A DNA stretch of 64,000 nt from NCBI RefSeq assembly GCF_016653315.1, contig NZ_NHSH01000065.1, positions 124,001 to 188,000 of the forward strand, given 5' to 3'. Below, piece after piece: positions 36,093 to 44,328 of the stretch. This DNA comes from Halochromatium roseum (GTDB taxonomy: Bacteria > Pseudomonadota > Gammaproteobacteria > Chromatiales > Chromatiaceae). The notes below the pieces were generated by a model that worked only from the letters and a program-made list of their open reading frames with translations, ran no database searches and was not told the origin of the DNA. Position numbers and translations under genes: made by a program. Position 1 is the stretch's first letter, and the number at the start of each line of letters is the position of its first letter.

Positions 36093-37880
36093 CTAGCTCA
36101 GGATCTGGCCATCGTAGTCAGCGATGCCCGGGTTGCCCTTGACGTTCTTCAGCTTCGGCGTGTTGAGCTTATCGATCTTGACCGTCTTCACATCGCGCAG
36201 ATAGGTCGCGACCGTCTCCCAGATCGGCTCACCCGGCGACTGACTACCAACCGTCGCCCAACCGGCGACGACATAGGTCTTGTCGGCCTCGATCTTGGTG
36301 CCGTCATCAAGCTGCATCTCAGAGACACGCTTGCCCATCCCGGCCGCCGGATCGCAGACATAATCGAGCCCACCGACACGCACCATATCCCCGCCCTGCT
36401 GCACATACGGATCAGCATTGAACAGGTTGTCGCAGACATCCTCGAGGATCACCTTGATGTCGGCCCCGCTCATCTCGCGCCGATAGGTCTCCGGATAAGT
36501 GATGCAGGTCTGATCCATAACGTTGTCCATGGTGATCTTCTGCCCCGGCAGCACCGTGGTACCCCAACGGAAGCCGGGTGAGAGACTGATCTGGGCGTCG
36601 TTGACCTTGCGCAGCGCATCACAGATCACCTGATCGAAGGTGCCGTTGAAGTTACCGCGACGGTAGAGCACCTCTTCGGCCGTTGCCAGCTCCTCGGTCA
36701 GCTTGTCCAGGTAAGGCGCGCGCTGCTCCTCGATGTACTTGGTCATCTCCGCGTTCGGCTTGAGCAGGTTCGAGAACACGGGCAACAACCGATAACGATA
36801 GTCGCGCAGCTTACCGTCCTTGATGTCGAGGTCCATCACACCGAGGAACTTGCCGTTCGAACCAGCATTGGTGACCAGGGTCTTGCCGCTGGCGTTCTCG
36901 ACGATGCTCGGGGCTGGCATGCCGTCGTGAGTATGGCCGCCGAAGATGACATCGATGCCGGTGACCCGCGAGGCCATCTTCAGGTCGACGTCCATGCCGT
37001 TGTGTGAGAGCACCACGACCAGATCCGGCGATTCCTCGTCGCGCACCTTGTCGACGAACTCCTGCATGCGCTGATCCTGGATACCGAAGGTCCAGTCGGG
37101 GATGAAGCGCTGCGGATTGGCAATCGGCGTGTAGGGGAAGGCCTGACCGATCACTGCCACCCGTGAGCCACCGACCTCTTTGATGGTATACGGATTGAAG
37201 GCGAGGCCATCGTCTTCCTGGAAGCCGCCGAAGTCCTCGAACTGGTAGTCGAACAGCGCCTCTTCACGCACCTTGACGTTCTGCGCCACGAAGTCGCCAT
37301 TGAACGCCTCGATGTTCTTGATGACCTCGGTGTCCAGGTAGGTGAACTCCCAGTGGCCGGTCATCACGTCGACGCCGAGCCGGTTAGTCGCGCCGACCAT
37401 ATCCATGCCGCGCGTCCAGTAGGCGGTGCCCGAGCCCTGCCAGGTATCGCCACCATCCATCAGCAAGGTGTTGCCATCACCACGCTCGGCGCGGATACGA
37501 TCGACCAGGGTCTTCAGGTGCGCAAAGCCGCCGACGGTGCCGAATTTCTCAGCCGCCTCGGCGAAATCGAGATAGCTGAAGGCGTGTGCTTCGATGCTGC
37601 CTGGCGCGATGCCGAAATGCTTCAGCAGTGCCTCGCCCACGATGTGCGGCGCCTTGCCAAACGCTGGCCCGATGCCGAGGTTGACATTCGGCTCGCGGAA
37701 ATAGACCGGATTCAGCTGCGCATGGCAATCGGTCATGTGCAGCAGCGTCAGATTGCCGAACTTGGGCACCTCATAGAGGTCGCTCGGCTGCTTGGCCTCG
37801 GCGAACACCGAACGCGGCAGCATGCCGGCGGCACCGGCCAGACTCAACAGACGGACGAATTCACGGCGAGAAATAGTCAT
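36093..37880 (-). CDS. soxB: Thiosulfohydrolase SoxB
   Basis: A periplasmic dimanganese enzyme that hydrolyses sulfate from SoxYZ-bound thiosulfonate during thiosulfate oxidation. The N-terminus SRREFVRLLSLAGAAGMLPR has a Tat-like twin arginine and hydrophobic core. Metallophosphatase motifs follow: HMTDCHAQ, LLMDGGDTWQGS, GHWEF, LSHNGMDVD and FGGHTHDGM. The SoxB-specific MVRVGGLDYVC is near residue 500. At 595 residues the length is normal. It is divergent from the TtrS-like kinase gene. Confidence 0.96.
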   Translation of the reverse strand: MTISRREFVRLLSLAGAAGMLPRSVFAEAKQPSDLYEVPKFGNLTLLHMTDCHAQLNPVYFREPNVNLGIGPAFGKAPHIVGEALLKHFGIAPGSIEAHAFSYLDFAEAAEKFGTVGGFAHLKTLVDRIRAERGDGNTLLMDGGDTWQGSGTAYWTRGMDMVGATNRLGVDVMTGHWEFTYLDTEVIKNIEAFNGDFVAQNVKVREEALFDYQFEDFGGFQEDDGLAFNPYTIKEVGGSRVAVIGQAFPYTPIANPQRFIPDWTFGIQDQRMQEFVDKVRDEESPDLVVVLSHNGMDVDLKMASRVTGIDVIFGGHTHDGMPAPSIVENASGKTLVTNAGSNGKFLGVMDLDIKDGKLRDYRYRLLPVFSNLLKPNAEMTKYIEEQRAPYLDKLTEELATAEEVLYRRGNFNGTFDQVICDALRKVNDAQISLSPGFRWGTTVLPGQKITMDNVMDQTCITYPETYRREMSGADIKVILEDVCDNLFNADPYVQQGGDMVRVGGLDYVCDPAAGMGKRVSEMQLDDGTKIEADKTYVVAGWATVGSQSPGEPIWETVATYLRDVKTVKIDKLNTPKLKNVKGNPGIADYDGQILS

Positions 37881-37975
37881 TGGGGTATCATCTCCTCCTA
37901 AACATTCTGCTTATCGACTCGCCGCGATCCGCACAGGCTGGCTGCCTGCTCGGCGCGGCTAAAAGCGGTCATAGT

Positions 37976-40378
37976 ATGCACGCGGGCCACCTCGGATTGC
38001 CATTCACCGAAGCCTTGCCTCGATTAGGGACTTTCTGCCTTGATGGGCTCAGGGGCCTTGGCTCGATCGTACAGAGGGGGGCGCAGCAGCGCCGGTCGCA
38101 GCAGCGCCGAGCCCAACTCGACTCGATACTTTTTCTCATCGTCGGGCTGGTCGCCTTACCGATTGCAGCGGGCAACCGCGCCCTCGCCGACACAGCCGGG
38201 CTCGATGACCCCGGCCTACCGCGGCCGATCGAGATTGGCGTGCTCAGCCATCGCGGCGATCGCGTCACCCAGCAGCAATGGGGTCCTACCGCTGACTATC
38301 TGACCCGAGCGCTCCCGCACCACCGCTTCCGGATCTTACCGCTCGCATTCAAGGAGGTCGAAGCTGCGCTGGCCAACGGTCGCATCCAGTTCTTACTGGT
38401 CAACCCAGGCATGTACGTCGACCTGGAGGTGCGCTATCGCATCTCGCGCATTGCGACCCTGCGCAACGGCACCGGCAATCAGGCACGCAACCGCTTTGGG
38501 GGCGTGATCTTCACCCGCGCCGAGCGCGACGATATCACTCAATTATCCGACCTGCGCGGCAAACGTCTGCTTGCAGTGGACCCGAATTCATTCGGTGGCT
38601 TCCTGATGCAGCTCGATGTCTTGCGTCAGCAAGGCATCGCGGCGCCCCGGGCGCTGGCTGCACTCGAGTTCGCGGGCATCCACGATGCCGTGGTGCTTGG
38701 GGTGCGCGATGGCCAGGCAGACGCCGGCATGGTCCGCACCGACATCCTCGAGCGCATGGCGACTCAAGGCCGCATCAATCTCTCGGATTTTCGCGTGCTC
38801 GCATCGCCCGCCGCGCCTGACTTCAGGCTGCGGCTCAGCACCCCACTCTACCCCGAATGGCCCTTCAGCACCCTGCAACACACCCCAAACGCATTGGCCC
38901 AGCAGGTTGCCGTGGCGCTGATGCAGATGCCACAGGACGACCCGGCTGCGTTGGCCGGCGGCTATGCCGGCTGGACCGTGCCACTCGACTATCAGCCGGT
39001 GCATCAACTCCTGCAGGCACTGGGGCGGCCACCCTACGATCAGCCGACCGCTTTCACCCTGAACGATGCCTTGCGGCGCTACTGGCCTGCTGTGCTGCTC
39101 AGCCTCCTGGCGCTCGGGCTCTTGGCTGCCCTCAGCGGCCGATTGAAGACCCTCAATGCGCGCCTCAATCGCGCCAAGTCGCGCCTCGAGCAGCGCCAAG
39201 AACTGATCCTCAACTCGGTCGCCGAAGGCATCTACGGCGTCGATCTCTGCGGCAGAACCACCTTCGTCAACAAGGCCGTTGAGCGCCTGACCGGCTGGGA
39301 TGGGCATCAGCTCATCGGCTGCAACCAGCACCAGGTGCTTCATCATGCGCATCGCCATGAGCATCATCGGCTAGCGCACCAGCATGCGCATCGGCACAGC
39401 ACCCTGACCGCAGAGGAAGACTGCCCGGTCTACGCCACCTTCCGCGACCAGCGCCCACGCTTCGTTGAGGACGATCTGTTCCGGCGCCGAGACGGCTCCT
39501 GCTTCCCGGTCGAGTACAGCACCACCCCCATCCGCGACGAGCGCGGCAAAACCGTCGGCAGCGTGGTCGTCTTTCGCGACATCACTGAGCGACGCGAGGC
39601 CGCCGAGCGCATCCGTGGTCTGCAGCGCGAGCAAGCCCGAGCGGCGCGCCTCAGCACGCTCGGCGAGATGGCCTCGGGCATGGCCCATGAGCTCAATCAA
39701 CCGCTCACCGCAATCAGCACCAATGCTCGCGCCTGCGTGCGGTTGGTCGAGAACGGACGCGGCAACCTCGAGCGCTGCACGGAGGTCATGACCAAGATTG
39801 CCGACCAAGCCGAACGCGCGGGCGAGATCATCCGCCATATCCGACGTTTCGTGCGCAAAGAGCCCCTCGAGACAGCCTCAGTTGCCGTTGCCGACCTGTT
39901 CGAGACAGTCCTCGTGCTACTGCACCAGGACGCCGGTCAGCATGCGGTCGAGATCCAGGTCAACATCGATGCGAACGTCGGCGCAGTCAGGGTTCAGCGC
40001 ATCGAGATCGAGCAGGTCATCCTCAATTTAGCCCGTAATGCGGTCGAAGCCATGGCCGAGATCGACGGCCCCCATCGACTCTGGCTCGAGGCCAGCCGAG
40101 CCGAGCACCCCGCGAGCATCCAGATCCGCGTCAAGGATACCGGGCCAGGCATCCCGGAGCAGATCCGCGAACGCCTGTTCGAGCCCTTCGTGACGACCAA
40201 GCGCAAAGGCTTGGGGCTTGGGCTGTCGATCAGTGCCGGCATCGTCGAGAACCATGGCGGCCGACTCAGCCTCTGCCAGCAGCCGTCCGGCGGGGCCTGC
40301 TTCGCATTCAATCTTCCGCTCGCACCTGAGGTGCCGCGGCCGCCTATCCTGGAGTCCAGCCATGACCACCGATCCTAA
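37976..40378 (+). CDS. TtrS-like sensor histidine kinase with PhnD-type periplasmic domain
   Basis: A membrane sensor built like the tetrathionate sensor TtrS. After a hydrophobic segment (SILFLIVGLVALPIAAG) comes a phosphonate-binding-protein-like periplasmic domain (IEIGVLSHRGDRVTQQQWGP, then FLLVNPGMYVDLE), a membrane segment (PAVLLSLLALGLLAAL), a PAS domain (LNSVAEGIYGVDLCGRTTFV) and a kinase core with His in MASGMAHELNQPLTAI (near 567) and DTGPGIPEQ. The PAS carries an unusual His-rich stretch (HHAHRHEHHRLAHQHAHRHS, near 455-475). The start is uncertain: the frame opens at 37880, and I use the ATG at 37976. It sits between soxB and soxX. Confidence 0.85.
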   Translation: MHAGHLGLPFTEALPRLGTFCLDGLRGLGSIVQRGAQQRRSQQRRAQLDSILFLIVGLVALPIAAGNRALADTAGLDDPGLPRPIEIGVLSHRGDRVTQQQWGPTADYLTRALPHHRFRILPLAFKEVEAALANGRIQFLLVNPGMYVDLEVRYRISRIATLRNGTGNQARNRFGGVIFTRAERDDITQLSDLRGKRLLAVDPNSFGGFLMQLDVLRQQGIAAPRALAALEFAGIHDAVVLGVRDGQADAGMVRTDILERMATQGRINLSDFRVLASPAAPDFRLRLSTPLYPEWPFSTLQHTPNALAQQVAVALMQMPQDDPAALAGGYAGWTVPLDYQPVHQLLQALGRPPYDQPTAFTLNDALRRYWPAVLLSLLALGLLAALSGRLKTLNARLNRAKSRLEQRQELILNSVAEGIYGVDLCGRTTFVNKAVERLTGWDGHQLIGCNQHQVLHHAHRHEHHRLAHQHAHRHSTLTAEEDCPVYATFRDQRPRFVEDDLFRRRDGSCFPVEYSTTPIRDERGKTVGSVVVFRDITERREAAERIRGLQREQARAARLSTLGEMASGMAHELNQPLTAISTNARACVRLVENGRGNLERCTEVMTKIADQAERAGEIIRHIRRFVRKEPLETASVAVADLFETVLVLLHQDAGQHAVEIQVNIDANVGAVRVQRIEIEQVILNLARNAVEAMAEIDGPHRLWLEASRAEHPASIQIRVKDTGPGIPEQIRERLFEPFVTTKRKGLGLGLSISAGIVENHGGRLSLCQQPSGGACFAFNLPLAPEVPRPPILESSHDHRS

Positions 40379-40988
40379 CGTCTTTATCGTTGACGATGAC
40401 GATGAAGTGCGCGCCGCCATCGCACTCCTGATGGAGTCTGTCGGCCTCGATGTGCGCAGCTATGACTCAGCCCAGGCCTTTCTCGAGGACTTCGATCCAC
40501 AACGCCCAGGCTGCCTGGTGCTCGATGTGCGCATGCGCGGCATGAGCGGGCTTGAGCTGCAGAGCCACCTCGCTCAGCAGCCGCTTTACCCACCCATCGT
40601 CATCATCACCGGCCATGGCGATGTGCCGATGGCGGTGCGCGCGGTGCAGGCCGGCGCGATCGATTTTCTCGAGAAACCGTTCAACGATCAGGCCCTGCTT
40701 GACGCCGTCCACCAGGCGTTGAGCGTTGATGAGCATCGCCGTGGCCATGCGCTGCAACGCGCCGAGATCAATCGACGGCTGGACCGCCTGACCCCGCGCG
40801 AGCGCGAGATCCTCGATCAAATCATTGCCGGTAAGCGCAACAAGGTGATCGCCTACGATCTCGGCATCAGTCAATCGACGGTCGAAGCGCACCGGGCCAA
40901 GGTCATGGACAAACTCGGTGCAAGCTCGCTCTCCGAGCTGATGCGACTGATGTTCAAGCACACGAAGAGCGACCAGGAAAATGTATGA
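40362..40988 (+). CDS. FixJ/TtrR-type response regulator
   Basis: A 208-residue regulator: receiver domain with VFIVDDDDEVRAAI, phosphorylation site VLDVRMRGMSGLEL and FLEKPFNDQALLDAV, then a LuxR-type helix-turn-helix with LTPREREILDQIIAGKRNKV and STVEAHRAKVMDKL. It overlaps the kinase gene by 17 bp and is its evident partner. The ATG at 40362 is the family-consistent start. It converges on soxX. Confidence 0.9.
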   Translation: MTTDPNVFIVDDDDEVRAAIALLMESVGLDVRSYDSAQAFLEDFDPQRPGCLVLDVRMRGMSGLELQSHLAQQPLYPPIVIITGHGDVPMAVRAVQAGAIDFLEKPFNDQALLDAVHQALSVDEHRRGHALQRAEINRRLDRLTPREREILDQIIAGKRNKVIAYDLGISQSTVEAHRAKVMDKLGASSLSELMRLMFKHTKSDQENV

Positions 40989-41115
40989 GTCGTTGCATCA
41001 GGACTCGCGCAGTCAGTTGCAAGCCCGGCCTGAAGGGAATCAGGCAAAAACGAGAGGGATTGATTGAAAAGGGGCACCGAGAAAAATGCGATGCCTTAAG
41101 AAAGAAAAGACGCCA

Positions 41116-41147
41116 GCCGTGATCCCCCGATCACGGAGGATCACGGC
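41116..41147 (-). terminator. Hairpin between soxX and the response regulator
   Basis: GCCGTGATC (41116-41124) pairs perfectly with GATCACGGC (41139-41147); an alternative inner stem uses GATCACGG at 41129-41136. On the minus strand a T-rich tract follows after about six bases, so it may end the soxAX transcript. Confidence 0.45.
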
Positions 41148-41155
41148 GATCGACG

Positions 41156-41833
41156 TTATTGGTTGACCGGAGAATCCGGATCGAGCAGATAGGCCATGAT
41201 GTCGGCGATCGACTGTTGGTCTAGGTAATTCGTGACGCCGAAACGGGGCATATTGGTGCAGGGGAAGGCGGCATGCGAGTTATAGATGACGTCGTAGGTG
41301 TACTTGACGATCGCATCGCTGGTGCCGCGAATCCGACCAAACCCGACGAGGCTTGGACCAATGGTCCCACCGGTGCGGTCGGTTCCGATCTGATGGCAGT
41401 TGTAGCAATTGCCACCGACATCATTGTTCTCATGATCATCCATGCGATGTCCGACCCGGAAGCCGTAGCCGGACCAGGCGAGATCACGGCCCCGCTTCCA
41501 ATCACCTAGCTTGATACCGTCTTCTGGGTAGGTGATGGTCTCGCGTGCCTGCTGACTGACCTTAAGCAAGGTCTCCATGTCCGGCCGGGTTCCATCGATG
41601 CTTGAGCAGGTCTTCTGCAGTTCATCTTGCACCATGCGTTGACGCGCTGTACCGCCTTCCTGGACCTCTTGATCGAGCTTGAAACCGCCGGCCTCGAAAA
41701 TCAGGTATTCGGCGAGTTCCTCGGGCGTCATCTTGGTGTAATCAACCTCCTCAGCGACGACCGCAGCGAAGGGCATGGAGAGCGCGACAAGGCCGACGAC
41801 CATGCGCCCTGAAATCATCTTTTTAGACATCAT
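41156..41833 (-). CDS. soxX: Sulfur-oxidation cytochrome c subunit SoxX
   Basis: The monohaem subunit of SoxAX, which forms the bond between thiosulfate and SoxY. A signal peptide (MVVGLVALSMPFAAVVAEE) precedes the mature protein. The haem site is GGNCYNCHQIGTDRTGG near residue 144, with GTIGPSLVGFGRIRG after it and a candidate Met ligand in CTNMPRFG near 195. SoxX here is on the long side (225 residues). It lies 25 bp downstream of soxA in the same operon; a tandem start (ATGATG) is present. Confidence 0.93.
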   Translation of the reverse strand: MMSKKMISGRMVVGLVALSMPFAAVVAEEVDYTKMTPEELAEYLIFEAGGFKLDQEVQEGGTARQRMVQDELQKTCSSIDGTRPDMETLLKVSQQARETITYPEDGIKLGDWKRGRDLAWSGYGFRVGHRMDDHENNDVGGNCYNCHQIGTDRTGGTIGPSLVGFGRIRGTSDAIVKYTYDVIYNSHAAFPCTNMPRFGVTNYLDQQSIADIMAYLLDPDSPVNQ

Positions 41834-41858
41834 TAGAATCTCCTCTTGGCGTCGATGA

Positions 41859-43058
41859 TCAACGCTTCATATCTGACAGGATCGCTGGCTGACCGCGGGC
41901 GGCGTCGGTCCAGTAGCTCAGCATGGCGATGCTCGCGTCAGAGCCGGCAACCGGGCTCGCTTGACGCATCTGCCAGTAGCAACCGCGTAGGCGATGTTGG
42001 CTGCTGCGAACATGGTCGTGCCCCACGCGGAACGCCGGCCAAGAGATCGCCTTGGTCCACTCCTCGGGAATGTTCTTATTCGGTAACACGGATGCGCGAA
42101 TGCGCTTGCCGGACTCGGCATGGCAGGTGCTGCAGGCAAAGTCAGCCTTGCCGGCACGGCGGTAGAACATGACCTCGCCCGCATCGCGCAGGGCCTTCTC
42201 TAGCGGATGATCCATCGGTGGATTCCAGGCAAAGCCGCTCGACAAGCTGGCGATATAGGTCTGCAGCTTCATGTGATCGGTATTACTGCCATGACGCTTT
42301 GTTATCGCCGGATCATCCGGAGCAAAGCCTTGCAGCGTGATCATGCAATGCACCAAGCGCGTCTCGAGATCCATCACCTTGCCGGTGTCTTCAAAATAAC
42401 GCGGCAACTCGACATAGGCCCCTTCCAGCACTCCCGGACCCTTGCCGAAATCGCATTCTTCAAGCGAGACATTGTTCGGTCCACGAGGCTCTTTGAACAG
42501 ATCCTCGCCATCCGCCGCTGTCCACAGCGCGGGGCTGTCAGGCATCATCATCAGGTTCTGGTCGCTCTGCGACAGATATTCCGACTGGGTCCGAGCGATC
42601 AGTCCCTCAAGCACGTCTAGCGGCTCTTGGTAGTTGCCCACCGCAGCCTTCGCGGCATCTCCGACGGCTTTGCGCTCCTCTTGCTGGGCAAGCAACTCCA
42701 TCGCCATGGCATCCTGGCGTCGCGCCCATACCGCATACTGGAGTGCCCGGGTGTACTGCCGCGAGGGCAACACCGACTCGGCCTGCTCGATCATCTCATT
42801 GGTTGGACTGTCCGTGACGCCGGCGGCAATGGCTTCTTCACGCGTCTGCTTGGCCTCGGCGATCGCGGTTTCAGCCTCTTCACGTGTCGTCGCCCAGACC
42901 GTCAGTGGGATCAAAGCCACGAGCAGTAGGGCCAACGAAACCCGCCCGAGACGCCGTGCGCGCCCGCCCGGCAGGCGCGGCTGTTGATGTTGATTCGCAG
43001 CGTGACCGGACACTTGATGGAGCGACCGGAGCGGTATTGGCAGTAACTTTCGTAACAT
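41859..43058 (-). CDS. soxA: SoxA cytochrome with N-terminal SoxK-like domain
   Basis: The SoxA part (about residues 165-399) shows NLMMMPDSPALW, one haem site ACSTCHAESGKRIRAS (near 308) and the cysteine ligand region RLRGCYWQMRQ (near 358); it is of the monohaem type. Unusually, the first part after the signal peptide (RVSLALLLVALIPLTVWA) is a helical region at about 58-125, AETAIAEAKQTREEAIAAG and YTRALQYAVWARRQDAMAME, that resembles the separate SoxAX-binding protein SoxK. At 399 residues it is over 100 longer than ordinary SoxA. No separate soxK is seen nearby. Confidence 0.88.
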   Translation of the reverse strand: MLRKLLPIPLRSLHQVSGHAANQHQQPRLPGGRARRLGRVSLALLLVALIPLTVWATTREEAETAIAEAKQTREEAIAAGVTDSPTNEMIEQAESVLPSRQYTRALQYAVWARRQDAMAMELLAQQEERKAVGDAAKAAVGNYQEPLDVLEGLIARTQSEYLSQSDQNLMMMPDSPALWTAADGEDLFKEPRGPNNVSLEECDFGKGPGVLEGAYVELPRYFEDTGKVMDLETRLVHCMITLQGFAPDDPAITKRHGSNTDHMKLQTYIASLSSGFAWNPPMDHPLEKALRDAGEVMFYRRAGKADFACSTCHAESGKRIRASVLPNKNIPEEWTKAISWPAFRVGHDHVRSSQHRLRGCYWQMRQASPVAGSDASIAMLSYWTDAARGQPAILSDMKR

Positions 43059-43167
43059 TGAAACCTCGTTTCCACTGAATGGTCTTGCTTGATCTTAGCT
43101 AGGGTAGCGCACCCTGAAAGCCGCGTTATCCTGCAAATACCCGAGTGCGAATGTCAAGAAACAACAG

Positions 43168-43181
43168 AACATTAGAATGTT
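43168..43181. promoter_or_regulatory. Palindromic operator candidate in the sox divergent region
   Basis: AACATT-AG-AATGTT is a perfect 14-bp inverted repeat directly beside TATAAAT (43180-43186). Its place between divergent sulfur-oxidation genes suggests a repressor site, for example of an ArsR-type sulfur sensor, but the protein is not known. Confidence 0.4.
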
Positions 43182-43302
43182 ATAAATCAATGATAAACTG
43201 CGGATTTCACCCCTCTAATCACCTATACTCCCTTGTTCTCTAGTGTCTTACCAAGTTCACACCGTTCCTACAGCAGACGGGCTCTAAACTGCTATACCGT
43301 GA

Positions 43303-43335
43303 AATAAGCGCTTGATCGTCCGACGTGGCGACGCG
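43303..43335 (+). promoter_or_regulatory. Second copy of the shared upstream element
   Basis: AATAAGCGCTT-ga-TCGTCCG followed by two bases and GTGGCGAC, matching 21667-21699 at about 27 of 33 positions and ending 36 bp before the rhodanese start. Confidence 0.35.
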
Positions 43336-43371
43336 CCATTAACGTCAGACTCAACTTAAGGAGCACGCGCC

Positions 43372-44037
43372 TTGATCATCCGTCCCACCTACGCCCTCGC
43401 CTCACTGCTGCTCATCGGCTCGGTCGCCCTGGCCGATGACAACAAGATCACGCCAACGCTCAAGAGCGTCGATGTCAGTCACCAGAGCACGACCCTGACG
43501 GTCACCCGCGGCGCGGATCGCCACGCCACCCTCCCGGAGATGTTCCAAAAGACTGAGCGTGGCTGTCCGCCCTTCTGTGTGCAGCCGATGCAAGCGCTCC
43601 CCGGCGTCGAGACCATCGGTGAACTTGAGGTCCTGGACTACCTAAGCCGGATACACCAGGGCGACGACTCGATTCTCGTCGTCGACTCGCGCACGCCAGA
43701 CTGGGTGATGCGCGGCACCATTCCAGGTGCGATCAATATCCCTTGGAACAGACTCAACACCGATCCGAGTGGTAGCCTGCAACAGGCCGGCGAGGCCGAG
43801 GACCTCGGGCAGATCCTGACCGAGCAATTCGGTGCCAGCCAAGACCCCAGCAGCGGCCAGTGGCGTTTCGACGATGCCAAGACCCTAGTCCTGTTCTGCA
43901 ACGGCATCTGGTGCGCGCAGTCGACAGCTAACCTCAAGACCTTGGCGGGACTCGGCTACCCGGTCGACAAGCTCAAATGGTACCGAGGCGGGATGCAGGA
44001 CTGGCTCAGTGTTGGGCTGACCGCCGTCAAGCCCTAG
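43372..44037 (+). CDS. Periplasmic rhodanese, SoxL-like
   Basis: A 221-residue exported rhodanese: signal peptide (ALASLLLIGSVALA), an N-terminal region with a cysteine pair (GCPPFCVQPM), then a single rhodanese domain with VVDSRTPDWVMRGTIPGAIN and the active-site loop LFCNGIWCAQS. Purple sulfur bacteria carry a rhodanese, SoxL, in the soxXAKL cluster, and this is the likely counterpart. The start is TTG at 43372, supported by AAGGAG 8 bp before it. It is divergent from soxA. Confidence 0.82.
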   Translation: MIIRPTYALASLLLIGSVALADDNKITPTLKSVDVSHQSTTLTVTRGADRHATLPEMFQKTERGCPPFCVQPMQALPGVETIGELEVLDYLSRIHQGDDSILVVDSRTPDWVMRGTIPGAINIPWNRLNTDPSGSLQQAGEAEDLGQILTEQFGASQDPSSGQWRFDDAKTLVLFCNGIWCAQSTANLKTLAGLGYPVDKLKWYRGGMQDWLSVGLTAVKP

Positions 44038-44050
44038 CACAGTCCTTCAA

Positions 44051-44084
44051 GGCTTGGCTTGGCTTGGCTTGGCTCGGCTCGGCT
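44051..44084. repeat. Pentanucleotide repeat GGCTT/GGCTC
   Basis: Four copies of GGCTT followed by two of GGCTC and a partial unit, just after the rhodanese gene. Confidence 0.85.
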
Positions 44085-44120
44085 GATGCTGAGTCCGCCA
44101 AGGGCCTAGCGTGACTCAAA

Positions 44121-44146
44121 GCGCTGACGTCCTCGTCAGCGCCTTT
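44121..44146 (+). terminator. Terminator after the rhodanese gene
   Basis: A perfect 9-bp stem GCGCTGACG/CGTCAGCGC with a TCCT loop, followed by CTTTC. The T-run is short, so termination strength is uncertain. Confidence 0.6.
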
Positions 44147-44328
44147 CATCCCCCAGCCCCCAAAGCGTTGCTAGGCAGGTCGCTAGGCAGCATGCACTCC
44201 GACCGCGGCTGGTGGTCGCGAGACAGAAACGCCTCGGGGCCAAAGTCGGCACATTGATGCACCGCACAAAACGCGCGTAACTGATCGTTTATAGTGTGTC
44301 GTTTTTCGATCCAGAGGCACCGAGAGCA

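Larger units (their letters stand above)
43059..43371. other. Divergent soxA / rhodanese promoter region
   Basis: No gene. The region is A+T rich compared with its surroundings (43150-43260), and holds a perfect palindrome at 43168-43181, several TATAAA-like hexamers just after it, and the 33-bp element at 43303-43335. Confidence 0.6.
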
